64,000 nucleotides of DNA. Origin: Rhodospirillaceae bacterium (GTDB lineage Bacteria; Pseudomonadota; Alphaproteobacteria; Rhodospirillales; Casp-alpha2). Both the position numbers and the translations under genes were made by a program. The stretch lies in NCBI GenBank assembly GCA_018665815.1, contig JABJBP010000021.1:1-64000 (forward strand), in the 5' to 3' direction. Positions 1 to 8,752 of this stretch are shown here, one piece after another (position 1 is the first letter of the stretch; each line of letters begins with the position of its first letter). The notes under the pieces are model-generated. The model did no database searches and had not been told where the DNA came from. It worked only from the letters and a program-made list of their open reading frames with translations.

Positions 1-447
1 CCGCCAGCCCTCAATCGACAGATCGTTGGGCCGCGCACGGGGGAAACTTTCCGCCGCCATGTGCATGCGCGCCAACACGCGGCCCAATTCGGCGCAGTGC
101 TCGACCCGCTGGCGCTTCGGCCACATGCCGGCCAGAAAGGTGACGACGGCGGCAGGCTTGCCGCAAAGGGTGCGCAACACTTCGCCATCGCGGCCCGCCA
201 CCGGCACCGGGCACGGCACGCCCTGGGCGGATAAATGCTCTAACAGCTGAAAGAAAAACGGCAACTCATCGGGGTTCACACGTTTCTCATAAATCGTCAG
301 GATATACGGGCCCTGGCCGGTATTCAGCAGGAAGTTGGAATTCTCCACGCCTTCGGCGATGCCGGTTAACGACAGTGCCTCGCCGATATCATATTCGGCG
401 CTAAATGTGACGAGTTCCTCGTCGCTGACTTCCGTATAGACAGCCAT
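1..447 (-). CDS. thrB: Homoserine kinase, type ThrB/APH fold (partial, C-terminus beyond window)
   Basis: The first 149 residues of a kinase that phosphorylates homoserine to O-phosphohomoserine in threonine synthesis, in the cytoplasm. The ATG lies at 445-447. The N-terminus (MAVYTEVSDEELVTF) and the motif GIAEGVENSNFLL, followed by ILTIYEKRV, match the alphaproteobacterial homoserine kinase branch of the aminoglycoside phosphotransferase fold, in which this stretch forms the nucleotide-binding N-lobe. The family is about 320 residues long, so roughly half is cut off by the window edge; the catalytic loop is not visible. It is divergent from the exported protein at 597. Another APH-fold kinase is possible, but the N-terminus is characteristic. 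Confidence 0.9.
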   Translation of the reverse strand, partial: MAVYTEVSDEELVTFSAEYDIGEALSLTGIAEGVENSNFLLNTGQGPYILTIYEKRVNPDELPFFFQLLEHLSAQGVPCPVPVAGRDGEVLRTLCGKPAAVVTFLAGMWPKRQRVEHCAELGRVLARMHMAAESFPRARPNDLSIEGWR

Positions 448-596
448 ACGCGTGTTTACGGAACCGTTTCGGCCCGTGCAAGTCCACGTTGCCACAGTTT
501 TGCCATCTGTGTCGATCATCACAGACGCTGTATGCTAGGCTAAGGCATATACACGACACATAACTGTTGAACCGATCTGGGCTGGGCACGAATGCC

Positions 597-1181
597 ATGA
601 ACGCGTTACGGCTTTTTGTATTGCTTGCGACCATCGCGGCTGCCTTGCCGGCGACGGCGAGTACACTTGCGCCGATTGAATTAGCCGCACGCCCGGCGGG
701 CGGTGAAATCGAGACGGACAAAGAGCCCTCCTCAGGCAAGACCGCCGGGCAGCGCTGGCGGTCCGGGAAAAGCGTCCAACGCCTGCAGCGCGCGCCCGCC
801 GATCTGGGGCTTTATCTGGGCCCGATCGACGGCCATTTGAATGTCGAAACCCGCGGCGCCATTCGGGTCTACCAACAAGGCGCTGGGCTGAAGACCGACG
901 GCAAGATTTCACGCGAACTGTTAAATTTATTACAGAACGCAGTCGAGGTACGGGCCTTGCTGAAACGCCTGGATAAGGCCCGAAAATCCGGCAAGGACGC
1001 GGCGCGCGATGCCCCCCTGAGTCACCCTGCAACCCGCGACCTGGTCAGCGCGGCTAACACGGAGCGCGCTGATCCCACCCGTGATTCCGCCGGCTGCCTT
1101 GGCAATCCGACGGTGCGTTGCCTGTTGAATGAAGCTTCGGAAAGCGTCAAGGCCGTGTTCCGCCCGGAGCTCCGCGATTGA
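597..1181 (+). CDS. Exported peptidoglycan-binding-like protein, N-terminal part of an interrupted gene
   Basis: The ATG at 597 starts a clear signal peptide (MNALRLFVLLATIAAALPATAS). A PG_binding_1-like segment follows at about residues 55-105, with the pattern QRLQRAPADLGLYLGPIDG and later AIRVYQQGAGLKTDGKIS. Such domains bind cell-wall peptidoglycan. The frame stops at a TGA (1179-1181), but the same frame stays open for another 394 codons with obviously related repeat sequence. The text around the stop reads ELRD-stop-ALGEILVTQARAGL. A TGG-to-TGA change at a tryptophan is the simplest explanation (inference). This is probably one protein of about 590 residues broken by a nonsense mutation or a base-call error. 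Confidence 0.7.
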   Translation: MNALRLFVLLATIAAALPATASTLAPIELAARPAGGEIETDKEPSSGKTAGQRWRSGKSVQRLQRAPADLGLYLGPIDGHLNVETRGAIRVYQQGAGLKTDGKISRELLNLLQNAVEVRALLKRLDKARKSGKDAARDAPLSHPATRDLVSAANTERADPTRDSAGCLGNPTVRCLLNEASESVKAVFRPELRD

Positions 1182-1184
1182 GCC

Positions 1185-2369
1185 TTGGGCGAGATATTAG
1201 TCACCCAGGCCCGCGCTGGCTTGACCGAATACGCCATGCTCACCGCCCGGCGTTTGCGCGACCCCCGGTTGATCATGGTGGCGCTCAGAGATATCGCCGA
1301 AGCCGTTGCCGCCGCGGGCATGTCCGGTGAGGCGCTTGAGGCGGCGAAGATTATCCCTGATCTGGATAAACGTATCGAGGCCATCGCCGCCATCGCCAAA
1401 ATTCAAATTCGCGCCGGCAAACCCAAAGAGGCCAGGCGCTCTACGGGTCAGCTCCTAATACAGCTGAAAAAGATCAAAGACGATATCAAGCGCATTTCCT
1501 ACCGCGCCAAAGCGGCCGTGATATTGGCGGAAGCCGGCGATCTCACGCGTGCCAATAGGCAAATGGTCACGGCTGAAAAAAATGCCCGCGCTCGCACTGA
1601 AGATGCTGAAAAAGGATTGGCACTTCGTTACGTAGCCTCGGCACTCGCCGATATGCAACGTCCTGATCAGGCGCTGAAAATGCTCGATGACATTACGTCG
1701 GCTTCGGAGCGCACGTCGGTTCTGGTCAGCGCCGCCAACGCCCAGGCACGCACCGGTGACGCGGCGGCCGCACTGGCCACCGCGGACAACATCGAAGAGG
1801 TTCGGTTCCGCGCCGTGGTTCTGGGTCACGTCGCCCTGGCGCAAGCCCAAAAGGGCCAATCGGAAGCCGCCGAAGCAACCTTGCAAATTGCCCTGGCCGC
1901 CGTCGAAAACATCAAAATCCCCTTCGCCCGGTCGTACGCCATCAGCCGCATTGCGCTGGCGATGGTGCGTCTGGCCAAACTGGGCGGCGCCAAGGAAAAG
2001 GACGCCGCGACGGCACTGACACCGCTGAGTTATGAAAAAGCCCGCGAGACCGCAGCGCTGATTGACGACAACCGATTGCGCGCCCAGACCCTTTGGGTGA
2101 TCGCTGAAGCCCAACGCCGGGCCGTGCCGGGCGGTAGCACGGATGACGCCCCTAATGCCGACGCCGGCGTCAAGGAAACCGAAAAGCAGGCCGAAGCCGC
2201 GACTGCCGCCATCGTCAGCCGCCTCAGTCGGGTTTGGATGTTCGGCGACATGCTGACACCCACGCGCGGCGCAAAGCCTGCTCACCGGCGAAGAAAACTA
2301 AATTTTGCCAGTCTTGGCGATGCGTCCCATCTTGCCGCCCAAGCAGGGGTCAACTACAACAGACGTTGA
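1185..2369 (+). CDS. Helical-repeat protein, C-terminal part of the same interrupted gene
   Basis: This continues in the same frame as the exported protein that ends at 1181, one codon after its TGA. If translated separately it would start at TTG 1185 or a later codon; no ribosome binding site is seen. The sequence is a series of degenerate alpha-helical repeats of TPR-like type, for example RDPRLIMVALRDIAEAVAAAG, AIAAIAKIQIRAGKPKEARR and RAVVLGHVALAQAQKGQ. The family is known from Rhodospirillales as secreted repeat proteins with an N-terminal peptidoglycan-binding domain (from memory). Without the upstream part it lacks a signal peptide, so as a separate product it would stay in the cytoplasm, which argues for a broken single gene. 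Confidence 0.65.
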   Translation: MGEILVTQARAGLTEYAMLTARRLRDPRLIMVALRDIAEAVAAAGMSGEALEAAKIIPDLDKRIEAIAAIAKIQIRAGKPKEARRSTGQLLIQLKKIKDDIKRISYRAKAAVILAEAGDLTRANRQMVTAEKNARARTEDAEKGLALRYVASALADMQRPDQALKMLDDITSASERTSVLVSAANAQARTGDAAAALATADNIEEVRFRAVVLGHVALAQAQKGQSEAAEATLQIALAAVENIKIPFARSYAISRIALAMVRLAKLGGAKEKDAATALTPLSYEKARETAALIDDNRLRAQTLWVIAEAQRRAVPGGSTDDAPNADAGVKETEKQAEAATAAIVSRLSRVWMFGDMLTPTRGAKPAHRRRKLNFASLGDASHLAAQAGVNYNRR

Positions 2370-2396
2370 TCACGGACGGTTAGGAACGATTGAGAC

Positions 2397-3002
2397 ATGC
2401 GGCGCATATTGATTGACAGAAAATTTACCACCGCAGCGCTGTTGGCTTCGGCCTTGTTGGTCGCCGGCTGCGAAGCCATGGACAAGACCGTCGAAACCGT
2501 CACGCTTCTGTGGAAGAACCCGATCGTTCTGCCCTGCCCTGATTACCGAATTCTGGCAGATGCGGCCCGCGTCGCGCAGTTTCGCGCAGGCTCCGGCCGC
2601 GACCTTGTCGATATTGATGCCGAGGGCGCCGTCGGCGACATCAGGATGGCTTGCGTGACGGATATAGATAAGAAAACCGGCGTCGGCAGCATGGAGATTG
2701 AGGTCGCCGTCGCATTCGGAGCAAAACGCGGCCCGGCAAACAAATCCAAGCGTGCGCTTCTGCCGTATTTCATTTCCGTCACTGACAAGAAACGCAATGT
2801 CCTCTACCGAGAGGAATTCAAGGTCGCCGTGCGTTTCCCAGGCAATCAGACCTCCATACAGTTTTTGGGTGAATCGGTAAAATTGGAAGTCCCCTTGACC
2901 GCCAAAATCACCAGCACGGATTACCTCATCTATACCGGCTTCATCTTGACCCGCGATCAGCTTGAGCATAATCGGCGCTTGAAAGGCCGCAAACAATTAT
3001 AG
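2397..3002 (+). CDS. Putative lipoprotein, conserved alphaproteobacterial type
   Basis: 201 residues. The N-terminus has charged residues (MRRILIDRKFT), a hydrophobic stretch (TAALLASALLVAG) and a lipobox LVAGC with Cys at about residue 25, so it is predicted to be lipidated and membrane-anchored after signal peptidase II cleavage. The mature part is a beta-rich globular domain with a conserved PCPDYRILADAA start and no catalytic motif that I recognise. It lies 27 bases after the interrupted repeat protein and could share its transcript. The function is unknown. Confidence 0.75.
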   Translation: MRRILIDRKFTTAALLASALLVAGCEAMDKTVETVTLLWKNPIVLPCPDYRILADAARVAQFRAGSGRDLVDIDAEGAVGDIRMACVTDIDKKTGVGSMEIEVAVAFGAKRGPANKSKRALLPYFISVTDKKRNVLYREEFKVAVRFPGNQTSIQFLGESVKLEVPLTAKITSTDYLIYTGFILTRDQLEHNRRLKGRKQL

Positions 3003-3059
3003 GCCACACCTATAGATGTGCTCTATGACGCGCATTGAACGGTTGTATCCCGCCTTCGG

Positions 3060-3088
3060 TTGACCGTCATTTCACCCCATGGGATAGT
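3060..3088 (+). promoter_or_regulatory. Predicted sigma-70 promoter of the gcv operon
   Basis: TTGACC (3060-3065), 17-base spacer, GATAGT (3083-3088). The expected start near 3095 lies just upstream of the first glycine aptamer. The decamer GTCATTTCAC occurs at 3066-3075 and again at 3087-3096, 21 bases apart, which could be a tandem operator overlapping the promoter. Confidence 0.5.
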
Positions 3089-3104
3089 CATTTCACGAAA
3101 CGCA

Positions 3105-3412
3105 GACACCCAGTCGACGGCTGTGGGAGAGACCGGCAAACTTACGGGTTCAAGCCGGCGCCGAAGGAGCAACCGCCCCGGAAACTCTCAGGCACCCGGA
3201 CCGCAGTTCGATGGGACTCTGGAAAGCGGGTGAGATGACCATCGTTTTCGAATGAAGGCCGTCCCACTCCACCGAAGATGTAAGCCGGGCCGTTGAAGCA
3301 ATTGATCTCACGATCACCCAACAGCCAAAAAGCCGCCACCGTAAAGTATTTCGGGCAAATGGCGACTGGTGAATCTTTCAGGTGCCGAGACAGAGGGGGC
3401 GCTTCTTGCTTG
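3105..3412 (+). ncRNA. Tandem glycine riboswitch (two aptamers) upstream of gcvT
   Basis: The first aptamer (about 3112-3230) has the family's conserved elements in order: GGGAGAGAC, a P2 hairpin closed by CCGGC/GCCGG, GCCGAAGGAGCAA, AAACTCTCAGGCA and GGGACTCTGG. The second aptamer (about 3231-3405) shows CACCGAAGATGTAAGCC, then GGTGAATCTTTCAGGTGCC and GAGACAGAGGGG. It is longer than usual because about 75 bases separate the CCGAAG core from the TCTTTCAGG core, consistent with an extended P3 arm. Glycine binding typically switches on glycine cleavage genes. The gcvT start follows about 60 bases later, leaving room for an expression platform that masks the ribosome binding site at 3463-3467. 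Confidence 0.9.
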
Positions 3413-3473
3413 AATTGCGGTGCTGCCGCAGCTCGGCGAGAGGTTGGCCCTTAACCTGTTGCCGGAGGTACCG

Positions 3474-4595
3474 ATGTCCGACGCACAAGACCCAGCCGAA
3501 GAGTTGAAGACGACGCCGCTCGATGCGCTCAACCGTGAACTTGGCGGCCGCATGGTGCCTTTCGCTGGCTATGCGATGCCCGTTCAATTCCCTGCCGGCA
3601 TCATTGCCGAACACAATCAAACCCGTGAAAAGGCCTCGCTGTTTGACGTTTCCCACATGGGGCAGCTGCGTCTGCACGGCGAGAGTGCGGCGACCGCATT
3701 GGAACGCCTCGTTCCCGGCAATCTTGAGGGCCTGAAGCCAGGCCGCATGCGCTATTCCATGCTAACCACCGATGCCGGCACGATCATCGATGATTTGATG
3801 GTGACCCGGGAAGTTGGCGGCTTGTTTGTTGTCGTCAACGCCTCCCGTTTCGATGCCGATCTGCCGCATATGGAAGCCAACATCGGCAGCGACGTAGAGA
3901 TCGAGGTCTTGGGTGGTCGCGCCCTGGTCGCCCTGCAAGGCCCGGCGGCGTCCGCCGCTTTGGCCGACTTGGCGCCGGACGCCGGCGCCATGCCCTTCAT
4001 GTCGTCGCTGGCACTGTCCATCGGCGGCATCGATGCGCTGGTCAATCGCTCTGGTTATACCGGCGAGGACGGCTATGAGATTTCCGTCGCCGGTGCCGAC
4101 GCGGAAGGTTTGGTAAAGAAACTGTTGGCCGACGAACGCGTCGAGGCCGCCGGTCTTGGGGCCCGCGACACGCTGCGCCTGGAAGCAGGCCTTTGTCTTT
4201 ACGGCCAAGACATTGACGACACCACGACCCCCATCGAAGCCGGTCTGAATTGGACGGTACCGAAACGCCGCCGCGAGGAAGGCGGTTTCCCCGGCGCCGA
4301 TATTATCATTGACCAATGGGAGAACGGCGCCGCTAGGAAGCTGGTCGGCATCCGCCCCGAAGGCCGTGCGCCGGCCAGGACCGGCACTGAGATCACTTTG
4401 GCCGATGGCACCCCCATCGGCATGGTAACCAGCGGCGCCTTCGGCCCGACGATCGGTGGCCCGGTGGCCATGGGCTACGTTCGATTTGACGCGGCCGAGA
4501 CCGGCACCAAACTGGAACTCCAGGTGCGCGGCAAGGGCAACCCAGCAGCCGTCGCCGACCTGCCGTTTGCATCGCACCGTTATTTCAAAGCTTAA
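3474..4595 (+). CDS. gcvT: Glycine cleavage system T protein, aminomethyltransferase
   Basis: 373 residues. GcvT transfers the methylene group from the aminomethyl-lipoyl arm of GcvH to tetrahydrofolate, releasing ammonia. The N-terminus [27 protein letters not shown], then [13 protein letters not shown] and [11 protein letters not shown], are hallmark T-protein stretches; [17 protein letters not shown] lies in the folate-binding core. The ATG at 3474 is chosen over an in-frame upstream codon at 3420 because GGAGG (3463-3467) sits directly before it and the upstream stretch is riboswitch leader. It is the first gene of gcvT-gcvH-gcvP, 23 bases before gcvH, and is controlled by the glycine riboswitch. 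Confidence 0.96.
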   Translation: MSDAQDPAEELKTTPLDALNRELGGRMVPFAGYAMPVQFPAGIIAEHNQTREKASLFDVSHMGQLRLHGESAATALERLVPGNLEGLKPGRMRYSMLTTDAGTIIDDLMVTREVGGLFVVVNASRFDADLPHMEANIGSDVEIEVLGGRALVALQGPAASAALADLAPDAGAMPFMSSLALSIGGIDALVNRSGYTGEDGYEISVAGADAEGLVKKLLADERVEAAGLGARDTLRLEAGLCLYGQDIDDTTTPIEAGLNWTVPKRRREEGGFPGADIIIDQWENGAARKLVGIRPEGRAPARTGTEITLADGTPIGMVTSGAFGPTIGGPVAMGYVRFDAAETGTKLELQVRGKGNPAAVADLPFASHRYFKA

Positions 4596-4618
4596 GCAGA
4601 CCAAAAGGGAGAGTAATC

Positions 4619-4987
4619 ATGACCACCAAATATTCCGAAGACCACGAATGGATCACCGTGGACGGCGACGTCGGTACGGTCGGCATCACCGACCACGCAC
4701 AGAGCCAATTGGGCGATATCGTTTTCGTCGAGCTGCCGGAAGTCGGCAGCGCGGTCGAGGCCGGCACCGACGCGGGCGTGGTCGAATCGGTAAAGGCCGC
4801 CAGTGACCTGATGACACCGGTATCCGGCGAAATTACCGAAACCAACGATGCGCTCGAAGCCGAGCCGAGCCTCGCCAATTCAGCACCGACGGGCGACGGC
4901 TGGTTCTTCAAGGTCAAACTGTCCGACACCAGCGAGCTTGACGGCCTCATGGATGAGGCCGCCTACAAAGCGTTCTGCGCCGACTGA
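4619..4987 (+). CDS. gcvH: Glycine cleavage system H protein
   Basis: 122 residues, full length for the family. GcvH carries the lipoyl group that shuttles intermediates among GcvP, GcvT and the dihydrolipoamide dehydrogenase. The N-terminus [21 protein letters not shown] is typical, and the lipoyl-accepting lysine is K59 in ESVKAASDL. Asp/Glu-rich surface and the C-terminal [12 protein letters not shown] fit the family. GGGAG precedes the ATG. It lies between gcvT and gcvP (42 bases). The L protein is not encoded here; the general dihydrolipoamide dehydrogenase is presumably used. Confidence 0.97.
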   Translation: MTTKYSEDHEWITVDGDVGTVGITDHAQSQLGDIVFVELPEVGSAVEAGTDAGVVESVKAASDLMTPVSGEITETNDALEAEPSLANSAPTGDGWFFKVKLSDTSELDGLMDEAAYKAFCAD

Positions 4988-5029
4988 CGACGCCGTTCCG
5001 CCGCCGACCTGCCATTCAGGAGCAAGACC

Positions 5030-7915
5030 ATGACGAAGCCGACCCTCGAGACCTTGGAATTTTCCGACGAGTTCATCGGCCGCCATATCGGGCCGTCCGA
5101 TGCCGATATCGAGGATATGCTCAGCGCCATCGGCGCGGCGTCCCTTGATGATCTCATCGACAAGGCTGTACCTGACGACATCCGCGCCGCCGATCCGTTA
5201 ATGGCGCCGCCGATGACCGAAGCTCAAGTATTAGCGACGATCAGGGAACTGGCAGACCGCAACAAGGTGCTCAAATCGTGCATCGGCATGGGCTATCACG
5301 GCTGCCATCTGCCGCCGGTGATCTTGCGCAACTTGTTGGAAAACCCCGGCTGGTATACGGCCTACACACCCTATCAGGCGGAAATTTCTCAAGGCCGCCT
5401 GGAAGCACTGTTGAACTACCAACAGATGATCATCGACCTGACCGGGCTGGAACTGGCAAACGCGTCTTTGTTGGATGAAGGCACGGCGGCGGCCGAGGCG
5501 ATGACGTTGATGAAACGTGTCGGCAAATCGAAAAGCGATACGATCTTCGTCGCCAAGGATTGCCATCCGCAAACCATCGCGATTATTCAAACCCGCGCCG
5601 AGCCGATGGGCTATAGCGTCATCATCGGTGATCCGTCCACGGAGTTGAAGGCGGATGAAGTGTTCGGCATTGTCTTGCAATACCCGACAACCGACGGTCG
5701 CGTTGAAGATTACCGCGACCTTGTCACCCAAGCGCATGAAGCCGGCGCTTTGGTGACCGTGGCGGCCGATCCACTAAGCTTGGTTCTGCTGACGCCGCCC
5801 GGTGAATGGGGCGCCGACGTGGTTGTCGGTTCGGCCCAGCGGTTTGGTGTGCCCATGGGTTTTGGGGGGCCACACGCCGGCTACATGGCGACCCGCGATG
5901 CCTATAAACGCTCCATGCCGGGGCGTCTCATCGGTGTGTCGATCGATTCCCAGGGCAACCGCGCCTTGCGCATGGCCCTGCAAACCCGCGAACAACATAT
6001 CCGCCGGGAAAAAGCGACATCAAACATCTGTACCGCGCAGGTCCTGTTGGCCAATATCGCCGGGATGTATGCGGTCTATCACGGCCCCGACGGGCTGCGA
6101 ACCATCGCCAGGCGAGCGCACCGGTTGACCGCAATACTTGCCGCCGGGCTCAGCAAGCTCGGTTGCAACGTTGAGACAGGATCGTTCTTCGACACCATCA
6201 CCGTAGCCGTCGATGACGCCGCCGCTGTTCACGCCCGCGCCGTGGCCGCTGGCTTCAACCTGCGCCCGGCCGATGCCGGCCACGTTGGCATTGCGCTTGA
6301 TGAGACCACGACCCGCGAAGATGTCGCAGCCCTTTGGCAAGTCGTGTCGGGCAACGAGTCACCGGGTATCAGCGTCGAAGAATTGGACAATGATGCGCCC
6401 GAGGCGCTCCCCGAAGCGCTGAAGCGCACGTCTGACATTCTCGATCATCCGGTGTTCAACACGCACCATTCTGAAACCGCGATGATGCGCTACATGCGCG
6501 AATTGGAAGACAAGGATTTGGCGCTGAACCGCGCCATGATCCCCTTGGGCTCATGCACCATGAAGCTCAACGCGGCGGCGGAAATGATCCCGGTAACGTG
6601 GCCGGAATTCGGCAACTTGCATCCCTTCGCTCCAGCCGATCAGGTCGAAGGCTCGATGGCGCTAATCAAGGAACTGGAAGACCAGTTGGTGGAGATCACC
6701 GGCTATGACGCCGTGTCGCTGCAGCCCAACGCGGGCTCGCAAGGCGAATACGCCGGTTTGTTGTGCATCAAAAAATTCCACGAAAGCAATGATCAAGGCC
6801 ACCGCAATATCTGCCTGATTCCGTCCAGTGCACATGGCACCAATCCGGCCAGCGCCATCATGGCCGGGCTGAAGGTCGTGGTCGTGGCCTGTGATGAGGC
6901 GGGCAACATTGATTTGGATGATCTGAAGGCGAAGGTTGAAGCCAACAGCGTCAATCTGGCGGCGATCATGATCACCTATCCGTCGACCCACGGGGTTTTC
7001 GAAACCAGTGTCCGCGAAGTCTGTGACCTGGTTCACGACAACGGCGGGCAGGTCTATATCGACGGCGCCAACCTGCAAGCCATGGTCGGGGTCTGCAAGC
7101 CCGGCGAGTTCGGCGGTGACGTCTCACACCTGAACCTGCACAAGACGTTCTGCATCCCGCACGGCGGCGGCGGTCCGGGCGTCGGCCCGATCGGCGTCAA
7201 ATCACATCTGGCGCCATTCCTGCCGAACCACCCGATTGTGTCGGAAGCCGGACCGGACACCGGTGTCGGCGCGATTTCCGCAGCCCCTTGGGGCTCGGCC
7301 TCGATCCTGCCGATCTCATGGAGCTATATAAAACTGATGGGTGGCCCTGGCCTGTCCAAGGCCAGCCAGGTCGCGATCCTTGCCGCCAATTACATCTCAA
7401 AGCGCCTCGAAGGTCATTATGAAACCCTTTACAAGGGCGGCAATGGTTTCGTTGCCCACGAGTGCATCCTGGACACCCGCCCTGTTCAAGATAACGCCGG
7501 CCTCACCGTCGACGATATCGCCAAACGGATGATCGATTACGGATTCCACGCGCCAACAATGTCGTGGCCGGTGGCCGGGACCTTGATGGTCGAACCGACC
7601 GAGTCGGAACCAAAAGAGGAACTGGACCGTATCTGCGATGCAATGATCGCCATCGCCGGCGAAGCCAAACGCGTCCAGGCCGGCGAATGGCCCGTCGACG
7701 ACAACCCGCTGAGCAATTCGCCGCACACCATCGCCGTCGTCACCACGGAAGATTGGACGCACCCTTATTCCCGCGAGACCGCCGCATACCCGGTGGCCAG
7801 CCTGAAGCGCGCTAAATACTGGTCACCCGTCGGCCGCGTCGACAATGTCCACGGCGACCGCAACTTGGTGTGTTCTTGCCCGCCGCTGGAAAGCTACATG
7901 GAAGCGGCGGAGTAG
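5030..7915 (+). CDS. gcvP: Glycine dehydrogenase (decarboxylating), P protein, fused form
   Basis: 961 residues, the single-chain form that combines both halves (P1 and P2), as in Escherichia coli and unlike the split subunits of many bacteria. It decarboxylates glycine using pyridoxal phosphate and passes aminomethyl to GcvH. The N-terminal half begins [17 protein letters not shown]; the C-terminal half contains the PLP lysine K705 in [17 protein letters not shown] and the conserved [19 protein letters not shown] precedes the ATG. It is the last gene of the operon and ends 7 bases before the convergent hydrolase, with no obvious terminator between. Confidence 0.97.
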   Translation: MTKPTLETLEFSDEFIGRHIGPSDADIEDMLSAIGAASLDDLIDKAVPDDIRAADPLMAPPMTEAQVLATIRELADRNKVLKSCIGMGYHGCHLPPVILRNLLENPGWYTAYTPYQAEISQGRLEALLNYQQMIIDLTGLELANASLLDEGTAAAEAMTLMKRVGKSKSDTIFVAKDCHPQTIAIIQTRAEPMGYSVIIGDPSTELKADEVFGIVLQYPTTDGRVEDYRDLVTQAHEAGALVTVAADPLSLVLLTPPGEWGADVVVGSAQRFGVPMGFGGPHAGYMATRDAYKRSMPGRLIGVSIDSQGNRALRMALQTREQHIRREKATSNICTAQVLLANIAGMYAVYHGPDGLRTIARRAHRLTAILAAGLSKLGCNVETGSFFDTITVAVDDAAAVHARAVAAGFNLRPADAGHVGIALDETTTREDVAALWQVVSGNESPGISVEELDNDAPEALPEALKRTSDILDHPVFNTHHSETAMMRYMRELEDKDLALNRAMIPLGSCTMKLNAAAEMIPVTWPEFGNLHPFAPADQVEGSMALIKELEDQLVEITGYDAVSLQPNAGSQGEYAGLLCIKKFHESNDQGHRNICLIPSSAHGTNPASAIMAGLKVVVVACDEAGNIDLDDLKAKVEANSVNLAAIMITYPSTHGVFETSVREVCDLVHDNGGQVYIDGANLQAMVGVCKPGEFGGDVSHLNLHKTFCIPHGGGGPGVGPIGVKSHLAPFLPNHPIVSEAGPDTGVGAISAAPWGSASILPISWSYIKLMGGPGLSKASQVAILAANYISKRLEGHYETLYKGGNGFVAHECILDTRPVQDNAGLTVDDIAKRMIDYGFHAPTMSWPVAGTLMVEPTESEPKEELDRICDAMIAIAGEAKRVQAGEWPVDDNPLSNSPHTIAVVTTEDWTHPYSRETAAYPVASLKRAKYWSPVGRVDNVHGDRNLVCSCPPLESYMEAAE

Positions 7916-7922
7916 GCTGCCT

Positions 7923-8750
7923 TTAGGCCAAAAAATCAAGCAGCGCGCGGTTCACCTGATCGGCGCCCTCGATGGGGGCCATATGGCTGAGGCCTGACAA
8001 AATCAGCGGCCTCGCATCGGGCAGCGCTGCAGCTAAGCCTTCAGCCATTGCCGGTGTCGAGCCGGTATCATGCGCACCTGTCATCACAAGAGCCGGGCAA
8101 CTGACACCAGCCAAACCTTCGGCGGCCTCTTCGTCGCTGGTGGCAAAAACCTTGTAAGCTTTCAGGTAACCCTCTGGATCATTGCTCAGCATACGCCGGC
8201 GAACGGCATTCACGGCTGCCGGGTCGGTTTCGCGGAACGCATTTGAGAACCATCGCCCCAGTGCGGCTTCGGCCAAGTTTTCGATTTCGCCCGCAGCACT
8301 TTGCTCATAGCGCCCAAGCACGCCGGCGCGCTGTTCATCGCTGCGGCGAAACACCGTATTCATCAAAAACAGCTTCGCGACTTTTTCTGGATATGCCGCC
8401 GCATAGGCTTGAGCCACCATGCCACCCATGGAAAAACCGACGATGGCGGCGCGCGACACATTCAGGTTCATCAGCAATTGATCCAATTGCCGAACAAAGT
8501 CGATTAGGTGCCGGACGTCGGGCGGCTGGGCGCTTTGGCCGTGACCGAGCATATCGTAGGTGATGACTTGAAAATGAGTCTCCAAGGCCGCGACCTGCGC
8601 CGTCCACATGGCATGGTCGAGACCGACCCCGTGGATGAGTACCACGGGGTCGGTCTCGGAATTTGCAGCACCAAAGGTCCGGAAATAGGTGCCGCCGTGC
8701 ACACTTTCGCGCAACGTCGGCACCGGGTTTTCCTGCGCTTTGTCAGGCAT
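7923..8750 (-). CDS. Alpha/beta hydrolase, PcaD-like
   Basis: 275 residues. The alpha/beta-hydrolase core is clear: oxyanion region VVLIHGVGLDHAMW, nucleophile elbow GFSMGG with serine, acid region ALVMTGAHDTGSTP, and catalytic histidine in LSGLSHMAPIEG. Overall it resembles 3-oxoadipate enol-lactonase and related lactonases, but substrate cannot be read from sequence. No signal peptide, so cytoplasmic. It begins 2 bases after the stop of the flavin-dependent monooxygenase gene, so the two are almost certainly co-transcribed and may act on successive steps of one oxidative degradation. Confidence 0.8.
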   Translation of the reverse strand: MPDKAQENPVPTLRESVHGGTYFRTFGAANSETDPVVLIHGVGLDHAMWTAQVAALETHFQVITYDMLGHGQSAQPPDVRHLIDFVRQLDQLLMNLNVSRAAIVGFSMGGMVAQAYAAAYPEKVAKLFLMNTVFRRSDEQRAGVLGRYEQSAAGEIENLAEAALGRWFSNAFRETDPAAVNAVRRRMLSNDPEGYLKAYKVFATSDEEAAEGLAGVSCPALVMTGAHDTGSTPAMAEGLAAALPDARPLILSGLSHMAPIEGADQVNRALLDFLA

Positions 8751-8752
8751 CC

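Noticed and set aside
567-2369. Reading TGA as tryptophan across the genome, as in some reduced alphaproteobacteria
   Set aside because: Many genes here end in TGA, including several with ATGA overlaps that need TGA as stop, and the second interrupted gene uses TAG. A local change is more likely.
3035-3238. A 67-codon open frame in front of gcvT
   Set aside because: It overlaps the glycine riboswitch; the conserved RNA motifs explain the sequence.
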